Assembly (NCBI GenBank): GCA_000507305.1
Contig: DF239026.1
Span: 362,844-426,843 of the forward strand
Direction of reading: 5' to 3'
From: Breviolum minutum Mf 1.05b.01
Taxonomy: Eukaryota > Sar > Dinophyceae > Suessiales > Symbiodiniaceae
Length of the DNA: 64,000 nucleotides
Shown: one piece after another, positions 45,244-58,188 of the stretch
Layout of the letters: every line of letters begins with the position of its first letter
Numbering within the stretch: the stretch's first letter is position 1
The notes under the pieces: model-generated
Told to the model about the DNA's origin: nothing
The model's input: only the letters and a program-made list of their open reading frames with translations
Database searches by the model: none
Program-made: the position numbers and the translations under genes

Positions 45244-45452
45244 TAATATATATATATATCAATATATCATATAAATATATATGTATGTATACGTATGTTT
45301 CTTTCCCCCCAAATTGCTACCTCTCCAATTTAAAAAAAATCCTCTCCAATATGCATAGTCCTCATCAAGGCCAGCCAAAGACGCCTGACACGAGGACAAC
45401 TCTGGTCATACTAACATGGCTGGTAATGGAAATTGCCATGTTTAATAGGACA

Positions 45453-45551
45453 TGGTTTCCGAAAATAGTGGTACCCCAAAATGGATGGTTTATAATGGAA
45501 AACCCTATTAACATGGATGATTTGGGGGTACCACTATTTTCGGAAACACCC
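45453..45551. mobile_element. foldback family L, copy 1
   Basis: GTTTCCGAAAATAGTGGTAC / GTACCACTATTTTCGGAAAC, perfect 20-bp arms. It cuts off the right half of a D-like element at 45401-45446. Confidence 0.88.
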
Positions 45552-45656
45552 ATATGATATAGATTGATATATCTATAGATATATATATATATAGTTATAC
45601 ATCTTTAAACGGTCCATTGTCGAGCCATGTTCGTTCACCAGAGTACAATTGATACA

Positions 45657-48600
45657 CTACACTACCTCAAAACCTGACACGTCCCCCTCGAACTCAAATT
45701 TTTGCCCCAAGAATTCTTCATCCTGCCCATAAGGCGGTTCCATAGTCTCTTTAAGAAACGCTGGGAATGCAGAACTGCCTGACAAAAGAACAACTCTTGT
45801 AAGATGGATTGCTAAAGTCGATTTAGCAGCTACTTCTTGACTGTAATTTGCAAACATCGTCCCACTAGGTCCAAACTTGGCCAACAACTTAGGTCAGGAA
45901 AAACGTACAAACGAAAAACGTCACACAAAAAAAACGCTAAAACTTGTGTTGGGTTACAGGCCTACATCTCTTATTTGAAAAAAACAACAATTAAACATCA
46001 ACCCAAAAAGGGCAAACTTCAGGTATACCTTGGGCGTGGATCCTGGATGGGTGTGGACCACCAGGATGGTTTAGCTTGCATATTTAGATGGGGATTTTCA
46101 AGCTAAACCTTCATTTTTGCCACTATAAGTTGGAAGGGGGCCCGCACCCAAGGTATACTGGTCCACTGGCTTGTGTGAACCACTCCTTAACCAAAAAAAG
46201 CGACCCTTTGCTCGTTATATGGTAGGGTAGCCTGGCTGCTCATGAATTGCTCACTACAGCCCAGTGTTGGTTCTACACATCTACCGTAGTTGTTGATCTT
46301 TGGAGTCACAAGTTTCCTGCCGCAAGGTGAAATCGGTTTATCCTTTTCTTTTGTCCTTGCGCTGCAATCCCCTTTGGTTTGATACCCAAATCTATGGATT
46401 TCCTTTATCTACATGAAAGATGAAAAATGGCCACATGAACAAGGGGAAATGGCTTGGTACATATTCCCTATAAAATGGAGCATCTGGGATAAATTCCTTA
46501 ACTGGTTGGGGGTTGAACCAACCCAGTTGAACAATTTTTATTCAAATTGGATGATTTCCCCGGGGATCGGGGTGAAAATAAAAGATATTGAAACCACAAC
46601 CTAGAAATCATACATGATACAACTACAGGTCTTCAATAACACAGAAAAAAACACAGGGGAGTAGGTTGCCAGCTGCGACAGTAACAAGACTTTTTCCCAT
46701 AAAAGTTTCTTCCGATTTTCTTCAGCAAACCTCCCGATTTCCTCAGTCACCCGGCCTCTAAGCATCGATGGGCCCAACTCAATTCTGGCTCCAGTTTCAG
46801 AGCCATTTGACCTTCGGCTTCCAAACAAAAACAACGGCAAAAAACGTGTTTTCAAAAGAATAATTGGATGGGAAATGTTGGATGTTAACAGGTCTTAGTG
46901 GGCAATATTGCTAAATAATGGGTAAAATTGAGTCTCCCCCCTTTTCGGATGGGAATCAACACATCTCTGCAAAAATGATTGAAACCCACAAGTTAGACAT
47001 GGATCATTTATTATTTGTCTGCACTAAATCTTAGGTTTACAACAAAGAGACAAACCCACATGTCACGTCACTGTACTCCCTGCAGACTCATTAGACGTGC
47101 ACTTCAGAGCCGAAAAAACAACCATTTTGTTGCAAGGTGGGCTGCCCCTAGTCATAAATGAAGTTATGGATCCCCTATAAATGGCCCCCTATAAATCAAT
47201 GGGTTCAACTAGGATAATTTCAACCCGAAATAAGTGGAGTTGTAATATCCCTTTTCTATTTGGTAGGGTCCCACCTCATGTGTTTGCTGGGAAAATTCCA
47301 GTAAAGTTCCCTGGAATCACCAATATCAACATATCATAGTGTGCTACCAACAAAAAAAGTTGATAATCGACATGGTGTACTTTGTTGGCAGGCTGATTGG
47401 ATGGCCGATGGTCGAACCTCCAAAGAAAAACCTCACCCCTATGGTCACACTGGTTCATTTATTTAACCTTTGAGTTGAAAAAGGCACTTAGATCTTGCTC
47501 TGATTTTTTGTCAAAAGATCTGTGGCAACAACCAAAAATTGCAACGATTTTTTGATTGACAAATTTGACATTTTTTTTTGTTCCCACCATTTTGGCAACG
47601 AAAAAATGCGTTTCCACCCCTACTCTCCAACGACAAAACCAGGCATCTGATGAGAAAAAATTCCCCAAGTGACATGCATCCACCGCTTCTCGGAAGCGAC
47701 ACTGACGTTGACGCACCGCCTGAGGGGATGGGTGGAAGGAAGGCGTGGCGCTTCCCAGGGAGGGGAACTCACATGAAGCCATGATGAAAACCTTCCTACC
47801 ATGGGAACCCAAAACCTTCATTAATATGGGGTTATAACCCATATTTTGGGGTGTGTAAAACCTTCATTTTTCATGGTTTTGGGGTCCAAGGGTACTTTCT
47901 ATTGAATTCTGCTTGTTTGATTCCAGGATCCTTATTTCATGGTTTATGAAATAATCCCTATATATATATATAAACCTGGATAGTATTTTCCCCCATTATA
48001 CCGAAAAAAACAACCAGGGCTTTTTTCGTTGCTCACATGGAACCCTGTGGAAAAAAAGGGCCCCCTTTCAAAAGGAAAGTCTGAAAAATGTTAGTTGCAA
48101 GGAGGAAATTGTTGTTTTCCAATCATGGTTGCAAGGCCCCGGATCCTGTTATAAATGGGGTGAAATAACGCCACTTACAGGGGCCCGTGAAAGACTTCCA
48201 GTTCCGGATTTATTATAAAGTCCCCAAAGGTCACTGGATCTTCGAAAATTCTTCGTTGCCCTTGACCCCACCAGTTGTAATGATTTGTTTGGTTCCCTAA
48301 GGATCATTGGACCCTCAAAACTGGCTATTTTGAGGACCCTACCCCTGCTATACAGGTTCAAACCCTTCCATTGGAGGGTCCAAGATCCTTAGCGTTTGGT
48401 TCAAAAAATAGGCCATACAAGATGGGCACGGGAAAACCAGTTATAAGTATGGAAACTCCACAAAAGTAGGGGTGAAGTTTCACCGTTACCCATTGATAAG
48501 GCAAATTTATAACCCATTGGATCCATGTATTATGGGATATTTACCTACATATTTATCATAGAAAATAAAACCAAATGTTGGTAAATATACCAGTCCCATG

Positions 48601-51600
48601 GATCCGTCATGGGTAAGGATTTTTTGTGACACAACCCATCATTTTCTGCTCTGAGTTCCAATACTCCCAGAAGTCCCCAGCATGACGCGCTGTCACGTTG
48701 GAGCTTTAAGGCTGCCTTGGAATAGCTGAAGGTCGGTCTGAACGGCTGGTTCCCCGGCTGGGTTCCCTTCAAAAAAAAGGGGGGACCATGTCAAAACTAG
48801 TTGCCTGCCAAATACCTGCTAAATAGGAGGTTTTCTGGAACACAAACATCATCAGCCTTTTCCAACAAAAACAACACTGGGGGAAACGGTGTTTCACGCC
48901 TCAGCATCATCAGAGGCGGCTTCGAGATGTCCCAATGCCAAATGAGCCGTGCCACGACCTGTTTGACAGACTTTCGTTAAGGGTGCAGTCATAGCTACCA
49001 TACGGTAGCGTCACTCTTTGGCAACATATCTTTGGGGGGGGGTAGAGAGAAGCATATCTTTTCGAAATGGTGTATGTGAGGATATTAGTTAAGGTTAACG
49101 TTAGTATGGTTGGTACCCTTTGGAAAAATGGTATATGTTAGGTTGTACCCTTGTACTCCACTACCCCCTTTTAAGGAGGCAACTTCAGGGATCATCCATG
49201 CAGCCCCCTCCATCTGCAACAAAAAACGACTGAAACTACTGTAGCCAAACGGGCACCAACACAAATGCCAGCATTTGGCTGCTATGCTTAAAGCCAACCA
49301 ACCAAAAAAAAATCATTTCTGCTGAAGTTTTGGGTGTTGCAAGGAACCTTCATAGCAATCTAGATCTGTTGTATAGGACCGTTACAAGGCTGGTCAAAGT
49401 TGGACAGTTGTAGTTTTAAGCACTTCTTAAGCACCAACAAAGATCAACAGGCTATTCCTCAGATCATCTGACATCGAATGATAAAACAAAGATGTTTCAC
49501 AATGTTTTGGGTTTTCAAATGCCATGGCTTTTTTAACAAGAAGGAGGATTTTGTTTAGGTCTTCCACCTAATATGGATCGACTCACCTGTTTCTTCCATG
49601 ATGTCTTCTATCAACGCGAAACCGTGAAACGCTTGGAAAATGTTGGGTTCTGTTCCGTCAGCTAGGCATCACTCGCATCTGCAGGAGCCACCGAATCACA
49701 TACAACATGATGCTGCTACAGTTCGATGAACTTCTTACAGGCAAAAAAAACACAAAAGCGAACAACTTACTTGGAACCTGGACAGCAGTATATAGATACA
49801 TGTTCATTTCAAGCAAATTTTTTGCTTCGACTCAAGTTTCAAATCAACTCCTCCAACTGCCCATGTTTCACCTTCGCATTTCACCACTTAAACAACGTTT
49901 TCCCCTCGGAAAACTCCCATGGCGTCATCAGCCGGGACTCCCAAACTTAGCCACGCTTCCAAGCGATCGGGTTCTAGTTTCAATGCCTCGAAATGGAAGG
50001 ATTTTTCCATTCGCAACAAACCACTGGTCGTTACCAATAGAACCCGGTTCTTTATAGCGCCTATATGGGATTTGAATCCTTGGATATGAAAGGAATATTT
50101 GGGTATACAGCCTGTTGGTGGGGGATGCTTTCTCAAGGTGTGGTAATGTTATAAAAACATACTCTTAGATAAGTACATCTTGGGTGATTTCCGAATCTTT
50201 ACCCATACCATCCATGTATGGTATATTTCCCTACATTTACCATTAAAAACAACCGTTCGTGTAGGCATATACCATACATGGATCCTATGGGTGATGATAT
50301 ACCACATCAAGAAGCTTAACAAAAATCTACAGGTCCCATAAAAAGGGCCCAAATGGTCCAAAGACTTGTTCATAGGGGTTATACATAAACACAAGGTGTT
50401 GCCATCCCGTTGTTATACATGTATATCATAAATCTAAAGATGTGAAAATCACATCACACAGTAGGACTTCATCAATGATGTCACCCATGGCCTCAACAAA
50501 TATCTTCCAAAAAACGGACCAAACAAAGTAAAACAACACAAAACAAAACACAGAATATTGCATTTTGCATCTATCTGCGCAAATTACTATACTGGTTGGT
50601 GGTTTCAACCCATTTGAAAAATATTAGTCAAAATGGGAATCGTCCCCAATTTTAGGGGTGAAAAAAAAAACAAGGGACAATTAGGTGTACCCCTAGCGGT
50701 GTACCCATGGTATTTATAGTGTTTTCTAGGGATTCTTGGGGATTATAGCCCATAAATACCCACTATATAGGGCTTATATAGGGATTTCCCATAGGGGTGC
50801 GTTGGTAGGGGTACATCCAACTATCCCCTGAAAGAAATATTTGAGTTGCCACCACCCAGTATAGTTCCTAAACCTGAATTAAGTGGATTTGGGGGAGAGC
50901 GTTCCCGGATTCCCTTATCGGATGACCAGATGACCTCAGCGGGTTGGTCGCTATAATTTGCCCAGAAATCTATGGAAAGTAACAGAGTTGAGTCAACTGT
51001 TTCGGATCTTGATTCCGGGACATTGTCAAAGCGATGTCATGTCTTGGAGCAATGAGAACTGCAAGTTTTTTGGCAATGATGGGTACTACTGCTTGTAACA
51101 AGATGCATCTTGTGAAATCAGGTGTTTTAGTTATATACTCCAAAACAACACAAATTGACACCGACATTCAAGTGGATACCAAATCAAGAAGACGATGATT
51201 AACTTGATGAGGCGTCCTGCTTGGTTGGTGCATGGTGTCAACCAACACCAATCATTCATACTCAATGGGAACAATACACATGTCCTGTAAGAGTCTCATC
51301 AACAAAAAACCCTGAAAGACATGGCTTTCGGGTTCTTTTTCACACAAAAAGTTCTTCCCCCAAATGGTTCTTGAAATATCCATTTGGGCCACGAAGAAAA
51401 TATTTTACTTTCCATTGAATCCTGCTTGTCGAATAGGTTTTTTTTTTCAGGGTTTATATAATTTAATCCCCAAACCAAAAACAATGATACCAGCATAGAG
51501 ATCAAACAGTGCAAGTAAATCAACTAAATCTAATAACACTCACAACAACCTTGCTTTTTGGCTCAATCCATGAAAAGCATTCTGAAAAGCTTAAGCTGTG

Positions 51601-54600
51601 TTGGTTGCCGCTACTGACGTTTCTCTCCTTTTGCTTCCATTTCGTTCGCTTCACATCACACTTTTCGAACACAGAATTGCTCAAAACCACGTTTCATGCA
51701 CCAATACCAGGCTTTGTTTTGCTCAAGCCCCAGGATACACATCTGGGATACACATCAAGATAACCACAAAGACATGGGGATCCATCATTCCATCCATATA
51801 GTTTATGAAATTAATCCCCACAAAAGCTGGGTAGGAAGTTTCATCCCTAAGATTCATCCCCAACATTGCTGGCTCATGGGTTCACCGTTCCCAACCTCGC
51901 CAAAATCGGCAATGGCTTGAGCCTACGAATTCGCCGTAGTAAACACGACGAAGGGAGTGACACACACAACTGTGGGGATTAAAAAAATCATGGGACTGAT
52001 AGTTGATGTGTGTAGATATGTTCGCAAATGGATCTTGTTGTAAGATAGATGCAAGTTGATTTTGTTGTAGATGCAATTGCTCACATTGCCTTTCATTCTC
52101 CAAACTGTTTGCATATACTTCTCTCAAACTGTCTTTTGGGTAACCAAAACTTTGGCATAATCTGCAAGGGTTGCTGGCAAAATCTAAGCCACTCTGGCAG
52201 TAAAATATCACCTCCCCACTTTATGAACATGATTGATGATGTTCCTTTTTCCATGGTGGGATATGGTTGATGGACGAAATCCTGCACCATTATTTACGAA
52301 CGGATTTATACATCCCAGGTGGTTGTTTGGGATTTCTTCCACCAACGGTATGTGAGTTTCCTCGAGGGTATCATTTTCAAGTTGGTCGTTTCAACCCATC
52401 TAAAAAACATGCTCGTCAAATTGGATCATTTCCCCAGGTAGGGTTGAAAATAAATAAAGCAAACAACATTTAAAACCACCAACCAGCTGTTTAATAGGAA
52501 ACCTCATATTGGCTTATGAAATAATCCATATAACATCCCCCTGTTTCACCTTAGGTCATCCTAAAATGGGAGCTCAAACTCACCTATTCTGTAGAGAAAA
52601 TGGTCCGGGTGATCATATAACTGGCTAGGTCTTTTTTGTTAAACAAACAACGACCTTTTCGAAGAAGTCATGGAACGCACCTCATCACCTGCATCACCAC
52701 GTGCAGAGCCACGGCTAAAGTACACACTCGCCAGCTCCTGAAGGATGTGAAAAAGAAAGGATGGTAGAGGAGCACCTTGTTCAAAGGTCACCTTCAAATG
52801 ATAATTTGTTTATTATCTTTATCTATTATATATATATACACATTTGTAAATGTTAATATGTAATATTAATATGTAAAATACATATGTAATATACATATGT
52901 AATGTATATATATATATGTTTGAAAATACATATAGATACATGTGTATGAATAGACACTTGTGGATGGAAAAAGGTTAAGAACAGACAATGTGTGATAAAT
53001 CTAAATAAAGAAAACATATGCATATCTAAGTACGACATGACCATATGTCAAGTATATAGAATCTTATGCATATACAGTCATATAGTGTATACTTTTCCCA
53101 ACATACAAAACAACATACAATTGTGCGCCCAAAAAGGATACAATAAAACAATCCAAGAATTCAAATTTGAGCAAATTGCATGCATTAGGGGATGTTTCTT
53201 CACGTAGATGCTGCAAAGAGAAGTCTTGTGATTCTAGCTTTGGTAAACAATGACTTTGGATAAAATGAACTTGGAACATCCCTATTGTGACTAGCTACAT
53301 CTAAAAACAAATAAACGTATATCCCTCTACTGTCATGCTACAATCTATTTCGTGACTGGTTTCAACAAAAGAATCTTCTGATCAAATTAACAGATTTTCG
53401 TTGCAAAAGAGTCAAAACGATGTGATAGCAGCAAACCTATTCAGCCCCGCCAGGCCCAATCAAGGAACCCGGAACTAGTGGACAATGGACACCTCTGTCT
53501 ATCGGAAAAAAAACAGCTGAAAATTGGCAGAGCAAAGTCGCCTCATCATTGGAAGCTCGCTTCAATGCTTCTTGAAAATCTTCTTCAGCCTTCAAGTTGA
53601 CATGCCAGAATTCCATACACCATTTTGATTGCTATAGATATCTTATGAGCCATGTATGATTATCTACTTTGGCGGGGTTTGGCGGTCGATATTGACTACA
53701 AAATGCTACAACAAAACAAGTCCATGTGTCAGAAGCCTTCTATTCAACCAACCTCAATGTAGGAGGATTCACCATAGTAAGACCATCTTTTTGAAGTGAC
53801 ATCGTACCAACATGATCCAGTTGGTGCTTTTTGGGACATTGGTCATCTAGAATCAGTCAAGTGATGGGACTGAACCGCAGAACCAAATATGATGAATCAG
53901 ATCTCGATCATAAATCCATTGCACTGACAGGCTACCACTAGAATATACGTCTGAGACGACTTGTTGCTTGCTGTACGTACATTAAAGTCTTATAGAACTG
54001 ATGGTCTTATAGCTATAATATGATGATAATAACAATTGATTAGGTACAGAATCAAACATCAAAACCTATCGGTTCAAAATGCAGGTACACAAAAAGAAAA
54101 AAACACAGAATTGGTTGTGTTTGGTGAGATTCATATACCAACCAGCCACCATCCACGGCCACACAAATTTGGATCCTAATTTCTTTCTATCAAATATCTG
54201 CAGTCAAATGAACTACCGAATTTATGACTCCACTCAACCGAAATTCACCATGCATTTCTGCATTTTTGTCTAGCATAACATATTCAACGAATATCACGAG
54301 TCACTCATCCAAATTTACCAAACAAACATCTGGTTGAACTAAGTGAAGTTACGCTGTCCACCTCGTCAAAGCGACCCAAGCTGGCATACGCAGCACCGCG
54401 TTCCTGATAGGCCTGGAAACGTGACGATAGGATGTTGAATAAAAAGTCCATAGGATCTGGATTATTTACCTAGTTGGTGGTTTCAACCCCTTCGAAAAAT
54501 ATTAGTCAAAATGGGAATCTTCCCCAAACAGGAGTGAAAATAAAAATGTTTGGAACCACCACCTAGTTACCTACAATAGGTGAAACATGGCCACATGAAC

Positions 54601-57600
54601 AAGGGGAAACGGCTTGGACAAATATTCCAGACTCTGGAGCATCTGGCAATACACCAAAACATGTTCGTGGTTGAATATGAAAACAAAGTTGTATTTATTG
54701 ACACTTGTATACTATGTAATGTATGTAGATTTACATGATATGGGAATAGAAATCCCCTATGAAATCTGAAACATGTGATGCTAAATGTCTTGGGGATACA
54801 GAAATAGTTCCAGTCCAACAGCAATATTTCTAGCATTCTAGCCGAGTTTGGTCATTCTTGTTGGGGCATTTTGGCCTGTGATGTCGCTGTAAATTCAGAA
54901 ATGCATCAGCCAATGGTTAATTAGTGGTTTGGGTTGGTGATGGTTTGGGACTCGAATCGGGATACCCCTAAGTATCCCAATCCCTTTGATTTTCGGGGAT
55001 CCTAGGGAACCCAAACCACCAATTTATCATTAGCTGAATGAAGATATATATGTATATCTAATACACCCTGCTTCCAAGAAAGGGGACAGTTATGGACCTC
55101 TGGATCCTACCTATCCACCGATATCATGTCCTTTTACAAAAAAACTACCCTACAAAACAAACACATGATTTGGTGAATCCCTTCAAAACAACATGTTCAC
55201 TTGTTTTTTCATCCACTCCCTGAAACTATAATTTAATTTTTAGATGATTGAATCTTTCAACTCCCATTGTTACAGCTTCAAACTGCTACTTCTTGTTGGG
55301 GGGAAGGGGACATACAAACCTTCATACACCTTGCTAAACAAAATTCCCAAAAACAAATGGTTTGGGAAATGGCAATCCTGCCTGCAGTCCATCTTCCAAC
55401 TGCAACACGTTCGTCCAGGCTTGGATCGCCTGTGATCCAATAAAACAAGACACGGATCATCAAAGGAAAACCAATGTGAGAACATGGGCAATGTTGTTAA
55501 AGAATGAAAACTAATGCAATATGTTGTAAATTGTAACAAACACACTATGATTACTGCAATTATATCACTTCCAAGAACAAAAACATGCGCAACGAATGCT
55601 AAGTTTCAATTTAACATGTCTAGGTCCGTTTGGTTGTATCTTATTTTTGACCTCATCATTGGTCTGTGTGTCGCTTTGCAACTTCTCATCTGGGATGGGT
55701 CTTTGCCTCCTCAAAGTCACCCTCCTTTGACCTGGCGCTTTTGCCACGGGTGGTTGAGTTCAGGATTTAAAAGAACACCCCGCAAAAAAAATCAACCAAA
55801 CATCTATCTATCAGGTGTATAGTAGAGATATATCAAAATATATTCATGGATTGCAATGAAAGTGGTATTGGTGCTAGTTTATGTTCAACCAAGATCCACA
55901 AAAAATGATCAGTGGTGCGAAGTCAAGAGGGTTAGTTTTCCACGCCCCAAAAGCCAGGAAATTGTTTAGACCATCTGAGGTCAGGAAAAAATCCATGAAA
56001 TTTTGGAACCGACTATCGATCCACAGTACGAGTACCCCCTCTATAGGTGTATGCCATGCAAAAGGCAAATTCCACTACCCTCCTGGGAATTAACATATCC
56101 CATCAAAAATCACGTTTGAAGATGATTTTCCTTTTCCCAAGGTGGGACATGTTAGTTCCCCGGAGGGTACTAATTTGTAAGTTTGCAAGTATGTTTCAGC
56201 AAAAAAAATGACGGCCATCAGACCCATCACTTTACGGTCCCCCAAAAATTTCCCGTCCCAGAGATTTGATAAGATTTTTTTACCCTCCAAACAAGCTTTT
56301 CCGGTCTCAACGGTCCACACGTAATTTGTTCATGCCACATTGGAAGATCGGGTCTCCAAATTTGACTGAAAAAACTAAAATCGTTGATTTTGATCAATTA
56401 TTCTTTGAAAAATGTTGAGTTTCACCACCCTCTAAACATGTTTTTTATGGTGTGTGTGTGTGTGTCAAAGTCTGTTTCCAAGGCACAACTACCAAATTCT
56501 GCCTAATAAGCGATCCATGAGTATCCGTTTACGTCTTTGTGATTTCAACGGCAGCAGGGTGACACAGTTCTTTCACGCTACTTTGTCCAACGACGCTATG
56601 CATCAAAGAGGGCCACGGATGTGTGTTTGCTTCATGGCATGATCAAACCATGTTTGGTTTTCCTTGCTGTTTTATGTTGACAAATTGTTGTTTCCACTGC
56701 ACTAATGTCACACAGCAGCATGTGTGTTGACCTTGGCAGTCCTAAGGGGCACCCCAAGTCCAACCGGTTCTTGTTTTCATACTTATATAAATGTCAATGT
56801 CTCAAAAGGCCTCCATGGAGCCACAACAACAAGAGTTTCCCAAACCTCAAAAAACACTGTTTTTTTTTCTGAAAAAAATATTCAAAAAAAAACGTTGAAT
56901 ATCTAGGACCATAAGAAGCTGACTATTAGTTTAAGGAATGGCTCAACATCCCAGGTTTCATCGGCCCGCGCCTCTCGGTCGCTTGGGAAAAAGCTGCTAA
57001 CAACTCAGCCAGCTGACGGTCCTGCTGTAAGACAAACCCCATGGGGGCATCAGGCAATGGGAGCCCAACGTCTTTGGACACAGGTTGCTTAAATTTGGTG
57101 GTTGGCGGATTCTGTGTGTATTTAAAAGCTTACAAATATGAACATATACTTGTGTAAATATACATCTTTTGCATATGCCGGGTCCTCGGGAGTTTCAAAG
57201 CTCTTGCTTTCTTCTTCCTCTTCCAGAGCCATTTCCTTCCAGCGAAACCCCTTGCAATTGCTCACTGTCTGGTTCACAAACCACGACTTGCTGAGCCTTT
57301 GTAGAACATAGAAGAGTAGAACCCGTCTGGGATTTCCATGCTATAGGAAGTACATTGCTTGTTTCGATAAGTTACACACGAAACTGATACTTTGATAATC
57401 CAAGCAAGTACCGCATCTCAGTCCGGACTTTGTTTGCAAGTAACATATACTCAACTTTCCTTCGGTCTCTTGAAACGTGTTATCTCAAGGATATATCTTA
57501 GTGAAACATGTTCCTTGTCCGGAACCTGGTGGTACCTCCACTGCAAGCACACCCAAACCCCCAAACCTCCCCAACACAAACCGCAGCTTAAACTTTAGTT

Positions 57601-58052
57601 GACTCACACAGCAGGCTGCAAAATCAACCCTTTGTAGATATTTGTAGATATGATATATTCTTACCCTAATCATGGAAATGGAAAATGAGTCCCTGGAAAA
57701 TGAGTTTAGTCTTCAAAGGGGTCAGTTTCCACTCCCATGATTGTTGGTAAAAATCGTACTTTCTCTTCGACAGGTGGTTTTTCGTCCCGCCTGCTATGTT
57801 TGTTCAAGAATGTTGCTGGGAGAAATTCTAGCTAAGCTATTGACATGGTGAATCTATGCAATAAAAAAAATTAGAGATCCCATGAACCAAGATGTTAACA
57901 AAAGTCTCAAAAACCATTCTCCCAAAGGTATACATTCTGAGCAATCTGCTGAAATTCCTTCATCTTAGCAATTGGCCAACCAACCAACACCCCGGCTAAC
58001 CTGCCTCCGCGAGTTTTTGGAATTTGGCCGTCTTTGCGGTCACCAACGCCAT
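45657..58052 (-). CDS. tetratricopeptide-repeat (TPR) protein, about 18 exons over 12.4 kb
   Basis: TPR scaffold protein of unknown partner, probably soluble: no signal peptide or membrane segment was seen. Exons: 58052-58001 (ATG, MALVTAKTAKFQKLAEA, GT donor), 57790-57712, 57296-57164, 57024-56972, 55737-55707, 55429-55382 (AIQAWTNVLQLEDGLQ), 54412-54362 (AYQERGAAYASLGRFDE), 53589-53542 (AEEDFQEALKRASNDE), 52737-52681 (ELASVYFSRGSARGDAGDE), 51922-51896 (27 nt, AQAIADFGE), 49986-49939 (ALKLEPDRLEAWLSLG), uncertain exons near 49660 and 49218, 48958-48900 (GTAHLALGHLEAASDDAE), 48715-48650, 47719-47664 (QCRFREAVDAC), 46817-46674 and 45778-45657 (stop TAG). Joined, they give consecutive 34-residue helix-turn-helix repeats. 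Nearly all central exons are in phase 0 and end GAG before GT or GC. The link between the last two exons does not fit in phase, so an exon may be missing there. The gene upstream stops only about 137 bp before this ATG. Confidence 0.8.
46505..46601. mobile_element. family A, copy 10
   Basis: Left arm GTTGGGGGTTGAACC, right arm ATTGAAACCACAACC. It lies just downstream of TPR exon 46817-46674. Confidence 0.8.
47795..47897. mobile_element. family I, right half
   Basis: CCATGGGAACCCAAAACC, then GGGTTATAACCCATAT, ending GGGGTCCAAGGGTAC as in copy 1. Confidence 0.7.
47909..48016. mobile_element. family B, copy 4
   Basis: Diverged left end; core GGTTTATGAAATAATCCC. A short TA repeat lies inside, and the right end is AACAACCAGG. 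Confidence 0.7.
48295..48394. mobile_element. family N, copy 2
   Basis: CTAAGGATCATTGGACCC ... TTGGAGGGTCCAAGATCCTTAG; cleaner outer arms than copy 1. Confidence 0.78.
48522..48615. mobile_element. family H, copy 6
   Basis: GATCCATGTATTATGGGATA ... ATACCAGTCCCATGGATC; shares the ACCAGTCCCATGG end with copy 5. Confidence 0.82.
50201..50292. mobile_element. family H, copy 7
   Basis: ACCCATACCATCCATGTATG ... CATACATGGATCCTATGGGT. Confidence 0.82.
50595..50857. mobile_element. family A, copy 11, split by another element
   Basis: The arms of A lie at 50595 and 50857. The middle is opened by a separate palindrome (family P, 50678-50824). Confidence 0.75.
50678..50824. mobile_element. family P foldback nested in A
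   Basis: Arms GTGTACCCCTAG.. and ..GGTAGGGGTACATC, with a shared inner GGGATTTCCC-type stretch. One copy only in the window. Confidence 0.6.
51896..51922 (-). CDS. 27-nt TPR micro-exon
   Basis: Nine codons, AQAIADFGE, between acceptor TTCGTAG and donor GTTGGG, phase 0 at both ends. It supplies helix B of one TPR: the preceding exon ends ...ARGDAGDE and the following one starts ALKLEPDR, giving an unbroken 34-residue unit. The fit to the repeat length on both sides is the main support. Confidence 0.7.
52264..52350. mobile_element. family C, copy 11
   Basis: GTTGATGGACGAAATCCTGC ... GGATTTCTTCCACCAACGGTA, shorter than other copies. Confidence 0.8.
52381..52483. mobile_element. family A, copy 12
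   Basis: Arms GTTGGTCGTTTCAACCC / TTAAAACCACCAACC. Family B follows with no spacer, as at 5404. Confidence 0.85.
52484..52650. mobile_element. family B, copy 5, interrupted
   Basis: Left half TTTAATAGGAAACC and right half AACTGGCTAGG...AAACAAAC are separated by about 75 bp of unrelated DNA. Adjoins A copy 12. Confidence 0.7.
53600..54361 (-). other. TPR gene intron without elements
   Basis: About 770 bp between TPR exons. No foldback element or exon was recognised. Confidence 0.5.
54473..54562. mobile_element. family A, copy 13
   Basis: Belongs to a sub-form whose core is TTAGTCAAAATGGGAATC, shared with copies 11 and 15. Confidence 0.85.
54911..55036. mobile_element. family M, copy 2
   Basis: ATGGTTAATTAGTGGTTTGG ... 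CCAAACCACCAATTTATCAT, inner GGGATACCCC / TTTTCGGGGATCC. Confidence 0.78.
55740..56970 (-). other. TPR gene intron
   Basis: Holds D4. Minus-strand open frames at 56320-56090 (WTVETGKACLEGKK) and near 56620 look partly coding but have no phase-consistent link. Confidence 0.4.
56075..56169. mobile_element. family D, copy 4
   Basis: TACCCTCCTGGGAATTAACA ... CATGTTAGTTCCCCGGAGGG. Confidence 0.82.
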
Positions 58053-58188
58053 GATCGCGGTTCAAGTATGGTCCGGATACGGACCCTTCAAAGCAGAATC
58101 TGAGACAGAAGTTGAATCCTCACATTTAGGTAGTCAAAGAGGTCATCCATGTTGGTCCAAAGAATGCTAGAGGGTCAGGGTAACTCAT

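Noticed and set aside
45121-45300. CTAT/CTGT array as a possible CRISPR-like array
   Set aside because: Simple tetranucleotide repeat with no spacers, in a eukaryotic genome.
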